NCBI GenBank assembly: GCA_011319805.1
Contig: SJRY01000302.1
Coordinates: 1-64,000 of the forward strand
Direction: 5' to 3'
From: Macrocybe gigantea
Taxonomy: Eukaryota > Basidiomycota > Agaricomycetes > Agaricales > Callistosporiaceae
Length of the DNA: 64,000 nt
Shown piece after piece: positions 48,047 to 58,583 of the stretch. The position numbers and the translations under genes were made by a program. The notes under the pieces are model-generated. The model was not told where the DNA came from. It saw only the letters and a list, made by a program, of their open reading frames with translations, and searched no databases. Within the stretch, counting starts at the first letter, position 1. Every line of letters begins with the position of its first letter.

Positions 48047-48613
48047 TTAAACCTCGGCGCCCTCTTTCCTGACCTTCGTTTTCGAAGGGAGAAGTTCGGG
48101 TGCAATGTATGGACTGGCGTAAATCGATTAGCATCTGGGTCAGATTTAGGTTTCAGACTACGTACCAACGCCGCCTTGTGAAATGACGACATCACCCAGT
48201 AATTTGCCTAATCTAAAGAAACATGAATGGGACAATGGCAAACGATGATTGATGACCTACTCCTCGTCATTTCGGATAGCCAATTGCAGGTGTCTGGGGA
48301 CGATACGATGCTTTTTATTGTCACGGGCTGCATTGCCTGCAAGTTCGAGAATCTCCGCAGCAAGGTATTCAAGAACGGCTGCAAGGTATACTACAGCATC
48401 CCATTTCCGTAAATCAGCAACAATGAATGTCACAAAAACAATAGACGTACCAGGAGCACCAGCGCCTACACGTTGAGCATAGTTGCCATTCCTCAACAAC
48501 CTATGCACTCGACCGACGGGGAACTGGAGTCCTGCTTTGGAGGATCGTGATTGAGATTTCACGCTGCCAGAGGCTTTGCCAGAATTTGATTTGCCACCGA
48601 TTTTTCCGGACAT
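48047..48613 (-). CDS. HTA1: Histone H2A
   Basis: Core nucleosomal histone. The start [16 protein letters not shown] leads to [53 protein letters not shown] and [20 protein letters not shown], all canonical H2A. Exons: 48451-48613, 48261-48390, 48166-48212 and 48047-48113; introns of 60, 48 and 52 nt. The spliced length is 407 nt. The junction of the last two exons is one base short of the expected [15 protein letters not shown], and one added base gives 135 aa. It lacks H2A.Z signatures. The tail ends KEGAEV, with no visible SQE/SQD motif, the usual DNA-damage phosphorylation site. Divergently paired with H2B. Confidence 0.95.
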
Positions 48614-48908
48614 AGCGATAGTAATAATGATAGTGTATAGAAGCTGTGGCGCGTGGTCGTGGGCAGAGAGATGGTGGTGATTATTCAACAGGTCAGGACA
48701 AGGCCTTTTTATACCCACAGCATGATAATATTGCGATCAACAAACGACGCGTCTGAGCGCGTCGCGGGACAAATAACTACAAAGTCACGTGTACGTATAA
48801 ATAATCTCACACATCGTCGGGCTTCACACTCTCAGCCTTTCTTTGCCCCATCACCACGCCCGCGTCTCTACCTCTTCTCATCTCATATCCATCTCGCAAT
48901 CTACGATA
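48614..48908. promoter_or_regulatory. Shared divergent promoter of histone H2A and H2B
   Basis: The 295 bp between the two start codons carry a TATA box for each gene. For H2A it is TATAAAAA on the minus strand (48705-48712), about 95 bp from its ATG; for H2B it is TATAAATA on the plus strand (48796-48803), about 106 bp from its ATG. An ACGCGT-containing palindrome lies midway. Confidence 0.8.
48746..48763. promoter_or_regulatory. ACGCGT (MCB-like) palindrome
   Basis: GACGCG and CGCGTC arms around TCTGAG; the left arm contains ACGCGT, the MluI cell-cycle box bound by MBF (Mbp1/Swi6-type) factors in other fungi. Its central place between two S-phase genes supports regulatory function, but binding here is inferred. 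Confidence 0.6.
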
Positions 48909-49466
<558 letters not shown>

Positions 49467-50462
49467 AGAGGTTGCAGTATGTCTTACTTCGTGAACAATT
49501 GAGAATTATTCGTTGACGATTTGTTATCCAGGTTTGGCGTGTTTGCTGTCTTTATTCTATTCTGTCTGTACACCAGTGTATTCTTCCTAATCTATTCTGT
49601 ATCAGTGATCAATCTGACCTGACTGTTCACATGAATTACGGTGTGAACCGGACATACAGCAACTCGTAAATGTGAGTGGTAATGAGAAGCTATAACTTGG
49701 CAGGGCCCAGTTGTACATTTCTGTGCTGATCCCCGAAATATCAGCATATCCATGTAAACTTTAATCAACTGGCAGTGTGCTTTTGCAGACTCGCCTCAAT
49801 CTTCATTCTCATCTATTTGCTCTAAACAGAAGAGTAAAAAGTTTTTGAAGCCTAGGTACACCATGTTCAAGAATTGACAACAATACGGCTTCCTGCAGCA
49901 ACACCATTGTTCGGCGCTCATTCCCCTTTGCGAGTGAAGTTGACTGCCACGCGTACCAGAAATTCCTCCGTTTCCGTCGAAGTGGACATGTAGATGGGGC
50001 AACATACGTGGACTTCCAACGAAGTTATGCAGCTGCATCTTTCGCCGCCTTGTATGAACACCCGAAGATCGTGGGGAAAGCGTCCGTATACTGTATGGTC
50101 CCCGGCTAGTCACGAACGCTTCCCTAGAACTATGACCTCGGCTTCATGGGAGGATGCAAGAGCGACCGGAAAGGTGAACGTCTGTCTACCCGAGATGAAG
50201 AGTGTCCAGTGTAGGCTCTCTAATGTCCACGGTCTGCGGCCCGCAAGTGATGCCTCGATCAGTCTGCGCGAACAATACCGCCAGAACTAATGCCAGAACA
50301 GGGCGAATTAAATGCAGTAATTGACTGCACGGCCAGTCCTAATGAAGCCACTCCAGCGTTTTCTTCATGTGATGGCGGAGAAATGGAGGTGACCCGCAAC
50401 TGTTAGATTGGTCGATCTATTAAGACCAAGTTCCATTATTCCCTAGGCCATGAATGTACATT
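49467..50462. other. Convergent intergenic region
   Basis: About 1 kb between the H2B and homoserine dehydrogenase stop codons. Short frames (plus 49994-50290, minus 49796-50113) have no recognisable motif. Confidence 0.45.
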
Positions 50463-51755
50463 TCACACGAGCTTGAATAGATCGCCGAGCACCCCCATCG
50501 CCGTCACTGCCGCGCCTGCACCTGCCCCTTGAATGATCAGCGGCCGTGCGCCGTACCTTTCGGTATGGAACATGATAATGTTATCCGAACCTCCAAGCGA
50601 TGTTGCGAAGGGATGATCAACGGGGTATCTGAAGGAAAGTGAAAGTCGGAATGTATTTACGGGAAACATGGAGAAAGAGCCTACTTTTCGAGTCCTGCTC
50701 TAATCTGGCCGCCTGCGACATCAACGACTCCGACAAACCGCAACACCTTGCCCTCCGCGCTGGCTTCTACGCGCAGTTTGGAGAACTCGGCGTCAAATTC
50801 GGGCAGACGTGCGATGAACTCATCACCCGACGCAATTCCCTCGAGGGGTTTTGGAATGAGGGAGTGAGTCTGGACAGACGCGAAGGAACTGAGCTGAGGA
50901 AGAGATGAAGAGGTCGTGTAGGGCGAGAGCGAGATGGTGCGTGACAGAATGGTGAGCTTGCGCGCGACATCGAAGCCGTTCAAGTCATCGGCCGGGTGAG
51001 GTTCCTGTTTCGCATCGCGTTTGATAAAGGGCTACTGGACGGATGCTGAATGGCTCTTACCGTATATCCCTTTTCACGGGCAACACTGACGACGGACGAG
51101 AAGTTTGGTCCATCCGGTTTTTTTGTCGAAAATTCGTTAAATATGTAGCTCATTGTACCGGAGAATACGCCCTCTATTTTGACGATCTAATAGAGCGGCC
51201 GGACGTCAATCGTGCGTCGAAGTCAAAGACGACATAATCGCTTGCCTTATCACCGGTTGCGACCAACTCCTTCAGGGTGGAGATAACAGGCAATCCGGCA
51301 CCGACAGTCGACTCATTCAAAAAGCGCGACCCGCTAGCCCTACTCGCGCTCAGTATCCTCTCATAGAGACCCAGATCGCCCGAGAAAGCCTTCTTGTTCG
51401 GGGTCACGACGTTGATCCCCTTCTCCAGCCATGTCGGATACAGCGCCGCGACGTCATCCGAGGACGTGTTATCCACTACTGCCACTCGTTTCTGCGAAGC
51501 AACAAGGCCTGCTAGGCGCTCCGTGAGCACGCCAAAGTCTGTTGCCTCAGCCGACGAAGACAGGAAAGATTTCCATGCTGCACCGGGCTGGATGGGGTTC
51601 GCGGGGTTGAAAAGTGTCTTTTTGGATGATGAAAGTGAGATCAGGCGAAATGGCGACTGCGATTGCGGTATGGCGAGAATCTGGTCGACGAGCTCGGCAC
51701 CGACGAGGCCGACACCGACGATGGCGACGTAAATTTTGTTGGAGGCTGGTGCCAT
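50463..51755 (-). CDS. HOM6: Homoserine dehydrogenase
   Basis: NAD(P)-dependent reduction of aspartate semialdehyde to homoserine, feeding threonine and methionine synthesis. Exons 51246-51755, 51061-51186, 50685-51004 and 50463-50628 sum to 1122 nt, 373 aa, the usual fungal length. The start MAPASNKIYVAIVGVGLVGA carries the GxGxxG dinucleotide fold. Upstream in-frame ATGs at 51872 and 51896 would add a dispensable extension. Other signatures: VDNTSSDDVAALYPTWLEKG, INVVTPNKKAFSG, ESTVGAGLPVISTLKEL, KIEGVFSGTMSYIFNEFS, EPHPADDLNGFDVARKLTIL, and the end GAGAGAAVTAMGVLGDLFKL. Intron 1 (51187-51245) is GC-AG (AAG|GCAAGC), needed to keep DK-IVKIEGV in frame. No indel is seen. Confidence 0.95.
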
Positions 51756-52983
51756 GAGCGATCGCGTAAATATACGGGGAGGTACTGGCGCTGCCACTGC
51801 TGCTGGGGATCGCTGGAGAAGGATGTGGTATTTCAAAGTGATCGACAAAGGATAGCGTGATATCGATGCCATCGATTTCCTACCTCTAATCAGCATTTTT
51901 AATGGAAGAGCTCTCCAAGCATGCTCTGCCGAGCTCCAGGATAGGGAGTCACTCCTTACTCCGGAATCAACATGCCTGCCGGCAGCGATGCCCCCAGAAA
52001 AGCTCTCAGAAACCTGTCGGTGTATGGGAGTACGGACTTAGACGTCTTTGAGGCAATCAAACTCTTCAATCTTGGCACGCCGTCTATCGCTCTGATTTGT
52101 CCCCATAGGTATGAACATATGCTGCTGCCCCCCGACCGGTTATGCCGCTCACCAATAGCGGACTGGCGAACTGGCGTAAAGCTTTAATGCCTGCTTGATC
52201 AGACATTCATATATGCACCACAAGTGCTACTTACCACTGGCGCCGCCGGTTGACATCGATGGATTGACTATGTAATAGGACTCTTTGGTCACTCTTTTCA
52301 TGATGTACGCCAACCTGTGGTCAGCCCGTGCCGCTAAGTAGTTGACGACCTGCGCAGCCAGTACCCATAGCCTTTCTGATATGTTCGGGACTTCACAGCT
52401 GGCGGAGTAAAAATTCCATCAGAAGGAAAGAGAAAATTATGCTCGACAAACGTGAGTGTGTGTTATTGTGAACAAGGCTGGGCAGTTGACAAAGTTCTGC
52501 CGCAGACGACTGGCAGAAGCATGACGGCTTGAGCCCTATCTAGTTCATTCCCATAAACTGACGGCCTCTCGAAATTTCTGCGCGCCTATAAGAGTCTACA
52601 AATTGAACCTCAGAAGGTGCAATGGGCCAGCAGTGTATTGATCATCATGTCAATGGTGCCCGATGATCACGTTCGGAAGAACTGACTAAATTGACGCTCA
52701 TTACTGCGTTCGCGATCCCTATTTCACCGGTTTCTACGTGCCTTTGTCTATGGACAATCCCATGTGAAAGATGAAGTTGATATGTCTGGGCGTATCAACA
52801 CCATATCTCTTCAATTGAAACGTAAGTCGCCCTTCATGACAAAATCATGAAAATGACAGCACCAATGAAGGGTTACCAACAGAAGTTGAAGATACGGCCT
52901 TGAGAACTTCCCCATATCTTCGTGTATAAAACAGCCGACTGAAAAAGGGCGAATGACCTTCGTTCAAATTTATCCTTCCATAC
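51756..52983. other. Intergenic, nothing recognised
   Basis: A plus frame at 51972-52187 (MPAGSDAPRKALRNLSVYGS) has no known domain. The rest contains short frames only. Confidence 0.4.
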
Positions 52984-54440
52984 ATGTCTGACGACTCGAG
53001 TTCTATCAGCGACCTGCTACCACCCGACGGTCTACCACTCATTGAGATCGTCTTTCATGAATTACTCTTAAGAGTATTCTTGGTAGGTATGTAAGCAGCA
53101 TCGCTTTGTATCTTTTTTTTTCTCAATAACGAAATTCACAATCGGATTTAGGCCTATACACTTTTGTCACGGGGGTGACTTTATATGCCGGTTGTAAGCA
53201 CTTGAGGCCTTGCATGGAGCTTGATATCTCAAACGACTCCTATAGGCATACAGTCCGAAAGGTCGAGCAACCGACGTGTAATTTTCTTCATTGTCTTTCT
53301 TCAATATGCATTTGTTGTGGTTCACACCGGAGTGTCTTGGTGGGAGCTTAACGAAGCTTTTGTCAAAAATGACTCATTCGAGATGGCGGAATTCGTCATT
53401 TTTTACCCCAAATTATGGGTCGTACTCTGCCGAGAAACCTCCCTGATACCGACTTTTGTGTTGGCGGACTGCCTCCTCGTGAGCCAATTGTTACTCCAAA
53501 GGGTTTTCTGAGCAATTGACATCCTTGCCTCAGATATGGAGATGTTGGACTGTATGGAACCGCGATTGGAGAGTCATCGTGTTCCCTGTCATAACAACTA
53601 TGGTAGAGGCGGGTCAGTCGCCCGCTGAAGTTATTTATTGGTGATCGAAATGACACATAACCCTAAATAGCGATGTTCTGTCTGGCAACCTGGAGCAAAG
53701 TGGCCATCGCACCTCTTGCATTCGGCGACCCTCGCGGCGATAGGATATACCACCTCGGCATTGTCGGCACCCTGAGTTCATACCCACTCACAGTCTTCAC
53801 GACATTGCTCACAACGTCGCTGATCGTGTATCGGATTTGTTCTGTTGGCGATAAGGATATCATCCGGCGGCACATGTTTGCAGTTGAGATCATCGTCGAG
53901 TCTGCTGTGCTATACACCATTCCACAAACGCTGAATCTGGTATGGCAAGTTATTCCTGCGACAATGACTGTTTTGGGTATCGTTGCAGCGACCGCTCTGC
54001 CAATGGGGGTAAGTACAGGATATAAATTCTATTTCTGTTCCCTTCAGTTGCATCATCAGCAAGCTGACGGTCCCTCCTTTCCTCTCACCTTTTAGGGCAT
54101 TGCGCCAATGTTGCTAGTTGCAAGAGTATACCTCGGGTTTGCTAGGCCGAACGTATCGTGGGTGGAACCTTCGAAGCATTTCTGGAAGAAACACGCGACA
54201 CAAGAATCAGCGCGGGCCACGTCGATAGTCATGTCTTCCATCCTCAGCAATGGGGAAACCGCGGCCAAGAACGACAATATCCTTGAACCTCGACGGCCAC
54301 ACATCGACGAGTTCAATCCGTCAACGGTGATCGAAATCGCAGACAAGTCGAAGGGCAGCCGTAAAGACGGTCTTCTGGTCAACGGAGTCTCAGAGAATGG
54401 CCTTGAGCCTGGAGAATTGGAGGCCAATCCTGTTCCATGA
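52984..54440 (+). CDS. Multi-pass membrane protein of an agaricomycete family
   Basis: Start at 52984 (MSDDSSSISDLLPPDGLPLI). Spliced exons give a series of hydrophobic helices: LPLIEIVFHELLLRVFLVGI with YTFVTGVTLYAG, RVIFFIVFLQYAFVVVHTG, VLADCLLIWRCWTVWN, WRVIVFPVITTMV, LGIVGTLSSYPLTVFTTLLT, MFAVEIIVESAVLYTIPQTL and TVLGIVAATALPMGGIAPML. This makes about seven membrane segments, then LLVARVYLGFARPNVSW and a hydrophilic tail (EFNPSTVIEIADKSKGSRKD). The LADCLLIWRCWTVW motif and the PMGGIAP...ARVYLG ending are typical of a large uncharacterised seven-helix family in mushroom-forming fungi. About five introns of 50-60 nt are present, including the tightly placed early ones. Receptor-like function is often supposed for such proteins but not shown. 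Confidence 0.78.
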
Positions 54441-55233
54441 GCGAAAAATGAAGAGAAATTTAAATTTACGGATACCCTATCCCTCCTGTCTCCCAATATA
54501 CATATTCTACCGCAATCGTAGAAGCGATGTGCTCGATTCTTCATTTATGTAGAAACCTAATAATTATTGTCGCTCCTTAGCAAACTGATAAATGCCTGAC
54601 ACAATCGTACAGATGCCTATGCAAAATGTTCCTACGGTCTGCGGTGAGATAGAAAGCGCTGAGGGCAAAAGACTTAGACCAGAAGCCGTTATCAGGTTTG
54701 ATGTAACACACGGAATGTGTGGACTGAGGCGGACTGAGGGAAGCATGTGCGGCACTATAGCAGTGGATCTTCGTGTCTCTGTGCATGGTGGATCAGTAGG
54801 GAAGCAGAGGATTTCTAGATCTAGGATGGCATGATTCCTATCGCGACGAGGTGACTTTATAATGAATCACAACAGTGAGGATCGACGGAGATATTTTGAA
54901 ATGCAAGGACTTGGACGCAAGCTCGAATGTGAACTGGTACCCGGGAGCCAGCAATCCAGTCTGTGCATCGGCAAGAATCGCCCAAAGCCACACGATTACA
55001 TAAGTAACCGATTCTCATTGGTCCAATCAATTTTCTTTGATTTATGAGGCCTTGTCACAGTGCTGGTAAAGGTCGATATGTAGAGATATATATGTAGTTC
55101 CGCCGACATTGTACGATAAATCCAACGTACATACAGTTGTTTACACATACGGCGCAGTTGACGCAAACGTGATGTTGGGTACCACTTACGGCGGACTGTG
55201 CAATGTCGGACGAGCTGCAGACATTGATATTTA
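54441..55233. other. Convergent intergenic region
   Basis: No supported gene. Plus frames at 54592-54834 and 54862-55047 have no motif. Confidence 0.45.
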
Positions 55234-55991
55234 TCAAGGGAACGATAGAATATAGCTTTTCATGGATCCCTCCCAACTGCACCCCGCTGATTCGTTCGGC
55301 TGTTGTTCTTGGCAGTACTTCTCAAGTTTCTTGCGCACACTCTTCATGATTGAATCAAAATCATTCCTCCATCGGCGGTCTGCTTTCGGGTGAATATGCT
55401 TGCGCTTTTCTTGCACGCCTTCCAGGACTTCCCGGTACGGTCCAGACCCAGGTTTTGTCAGGGAATCAAGTAGTGTAGTTGTCGAGCTCTGTGTAATGGT
55501 CCTCAATTTGGAGTAGAAATGCACCATCGAACCGGGAGTTCCGCAGATGACCGGGCAATCAGGGTTTGGACACCCAGGGGGGTTGACGAGCTCGCCATTG
55601 GGTCCTGGCTGCTGACATTTGCCATGGAAGAACGATGGAAAGATGGCGATACGCATAGGCTCATATGCTTCGTCTTCGTAGGCAGACAATAAAGGAGAGA
55701 GGAGTAGGGTAGGATTATCGTTTAGCCGTCCGCCGAAGAGTTTCGTATTCATCTCCATTGCCTTGAATTTTCTACAGTCGGTCGTCAACGAGAGGCATTG
55801 TTGCAGCGACTTACTATGTTTGGGAGAACGACTGTTTTTAAAACGTAGGTGAAATTCCCGACAAATGCTGTCGTTATTCCAACAATACAATCGCCTTCGC
55901 ACGCGGAGACTTGTATCGCCATTGCAATGAATATTATCCATATTCCAGACGTTAACGGAAGAATTGCATGAGGAAGCACGATTAATTGCAT
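55234..55991 (-). CDS. Cys/Pro-containing predicted secreted protein
   Basis: Exon 1 (55815-55991) starts MQLIVLPHAILPLTSGIWII and FIAMAIQVSACEGDC, a hydrophobic leader that is a signal peptide or anchor. A GTAAGT...TGTAG intron (55772-55814, 43 nt) follows. The second exon then reads MNTKLFGGRLNDNPTLLLSP, AYEPMRIAIFPSFFHGK, CQQPGPNGELVNPPGCPNPD and CPVICGTPGSMVHFYSKLR, and ends with a charged helical tail (QEKRKHIHPKADRRWRNDFD). The Cys-rich CQQPGPNG...CPNPDCPVICGTPG block is the recognisable core. The exon phases do not match by one base at the junction, so either one base is missing or the splice differs. I do not know its function. Confidence 0.55.
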
Positions 55992-56392
55992 TCTGAAGGG
56001 AATTGACGTCTAGAAACGCGACAACTTCGACCAGCGGGTTGTTGTGGCGGGTGGTGGGGATAAATTACGGAAATAACAAAGGTGTTCCTCATTTCCAACG
56101 CGTCGAGCACGTGGGCACGGAAAACTGGCTCGTGACTTTGTGACTTGGAGGCTCATAGTAGCGGGCAGAACATCTACACAAGTCTGTATTCTAAAATATA
56201 CAAACTTCATCAGGTTTGAGTTGCCTGCAACTGCGAACACAAGGTATTGGGTCATCTCTGGCCAAGCGAAATCATGAAGGTAAACTGGCCCTACATTCCG
56301 CCATTTTCTGTAATGGGCCCACAGCAAGTCCAACCGCTGGGACCTATATTCTCTGATTAAGTTTCTGGAAAGAAGGCAGACTCTCGTTCTGA

Positions 56393-56659
56393 TCAGCTGA
56401 ACCTACATTCGTCCTAGGCGAATACAGGTTAGTTGGATCTATAAATCTGAGTTTCGGAAGATTGCTTACAACGCCGTTGGCGCCTGACAAGAATTTTAAA
56501 GCATAGCTCAGGTTAGCCAGGATTCGATGAAGGCTGAAAGGCAAACGCACAGTGATACTCGACACCAGCTTCGGTTTTTCCTGGGGCAGCCAAACTTTGA
56601 GTGGCCGCGAAAAGAAGCAGGAAAAGAATGCCGCTCCGGATCGGGTTAAAGATAGACAT
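56393..56659 (-). CDS. Very small secreted protein candidate (47 aa)
   Basis: The ATG at 56659 gives a clear signal peptide (MSIFNPIRSGILFLLLFAAT, QSLAAPGK), then EAGVEYHC. Two introns with good consensus follow: 56484-56550 (branch GCTAACC) and 56414-56469 (GTAAGC...CTAACC...CCTAG). They leave a 14-nt exon (56470-56483) and a 21-nt last exon. The product ends CANGVDECRFS: 109+14+21 = 144 nt, in frame. If the second intron is retained, the frame stays open to about 56347 and the tail is 40 residues longer. With two Cys in a mature part of about 23 aa it would be an unusually short secreted peptide. No family is recognised. Confidence 0.5.
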
Positions 56660-58583
56660 CGAGAGAGATTGTAAGGCGGTCGAAGATAGATGTTGGCAAC
56701 TTGTTAGGACGAAGTCCACCCGCAGCTTGCTCTTTTATAGATCGAGAAACGTTTACTTCGAAAACATGCATGAAACCCTCATTCGGGGTATCATGTCGGT
56801 GATAGTGGCTGACCGCTGCCTTTCGCGCCTTGGAAAGCACCCGTTACCATTGAAATGGCTTGCTTTCCCCGTCAGAACGTTCGCCCAAGGAGTGTTTATT
56901 GGATACTCATTTGGCACGACTGCGCGGAACATTCGAAATGCCGCAATCGATTTGCTTGGCAGTAGAGAATCCGACTTTCACTGACAAGAGTCTGGTCTTC
57001 GCTTCGCAATCATAAGGGCTAAGCCTTGTAGCTGCAACTATTCTTGATTCCCCGTGGCTATCGTCGTCCGACAGATTCGGATGCAATGGTGGCAAAATCT
57101 GAAACACGGACCGCAAGTCAGGCGAAGCTAGGAAAGAGCAGAAGCAAAGGACAGCGAAAGCGCCTCGCATATAGACGGTGTACGAAAACGCTCGCCGACT
57201 AGACTCTCTGGAGCATCGAGCTGCCTTCGGCAATAACACGTAAGACGATTGGCGTGTGTCATTTTCGACGACAGGCGAAATAGTCATCGGCCACCTTTTA
57301 GGTAAGAAAACAACAAAACGAAAATTTAATCTTGCCTAAAAGCCTTTTTAGACTGCATGCGGGAAGTTATTAGGGCAGCTTGAATGCGCGTGCATGCTTG
57401 TCCGAATACTGGAAAGCCCGCACACAGGCTGACGTCGCCCGTCGAGCGGCCATCGACGGTGGCTTAGGAACGCATCGACTCGTATGTGACGTATAATGTT
57501 GCCCATAGTGAACATCATAAAATGCATTAGTCCAAGTTAGGACCATGTATGCGGTCAGTCGATGAGGAGCGGTCACCGTCGAATGGACCGATGGGGATAG
57601 TAATCGCCGCACTCGACCAACAGCCGTAAGGATAGCCTGCCACTGAAGAATGGCCAGTACCACCCGACAATGACCAAGACGGGCACGGGTCGGACTCATG
57701 GCATGCCCGTTATCCCTGAGGAAATGGAGCCGGAATGTAGCTGCATCCAGAAGATCCTTATGGGTTTCTGTCACGGTTCCAACCGTGAACTCAAGCGCTG
57801 GCTCAGGTGGCCAGAGCCCCATTGTTGTATCTGTTGGGGTTTCCAAGAGGCGGAACTAGTAAATGGTATTATTTCGATCATCCGTACGCGTTGTAGCTGG
57901 AACTTACGCTGAGCTAGTGATCCAATACCGTTTTCTTCCCTGCGAGCTCCGAAGGGTTGGTGTTGTCTTGAATGAAGATTGTTGTAGTCTTCAGAGGTTT
58001 CATTCGATCCCGTGCCGGTCGGAGGCTTTCTTTCGAGCCCTAATTTGACACGGAGAATGCTCTACACTTGCGAAGGTGAAACACCATTTTAGCGCCTCTG
58101 GCAGAACGATGCATTCGGTAACGATCAGTAATATGCATGATGACAATTTCGAAGAGGTGTGTAATACCTTAACGGCCAAAAAAATCTCGCAATCTATCTC
58201 GTTCGCTCGAGTTGCAGGTCGAGGTCATAATCAGGTGTTTTGATGGAGTTCTATGCGTAAATGAAAAGTCATAATGCCACACAAGGGTCTCCTTGTCGCT
58301 ATTTGTGCCGTTTCATTGTTTGACAAGTAACTTAGAGAAATGAGGTTGGTCCAATCCAAATCACGGAGGTATCCGATGTAGGCCGCCAAGCGGAGATTGT
58401 GCCATTGCAATGTCACTGTAAGAACATCGACTGTGATGCATTCTCTTAAAAAAACGTATTCTTGGCAAATATAGAAATACACGCATGCACAAGGACCACG
58501 AGGTACGAATAAATCACGAAGCGCAGGGTAAAGCAAAAGGGGATCCCGCAGGGTGAGTCTTACTTAGATATTGTCTGGTCTAA
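56660..58583. other. Gene-poor 1.9-kb region
   Basis: A minus frame at about 57160 (MRGAFAVLCFCSFLASPDLR) looks like a signal peptide but has no traceable continuation. A 158-aa minus frame at 57370-57846 has no motif. No repeat or RNA gene is noticed. Confidence 0.4.

Noticed and set aside
48047..48613. Histone variant H2A.Z
   Set aside because: The core matches canonical H2A ([32 protein letters not shown]) and the gene is paired with H2B.
50681..51004. Frame damage in homoserine dehydrogenase
   Set aside because: Resolved by introns 50629-50684, 51005-51060 and the GC-AG intron; the exons sum to exactly 374 codons.
57370..57846. 158-aa minus-strand open frame
   Set aside because: No motif, no splice context and no family resemblance; composition looks like chance in a GC-moderate region.
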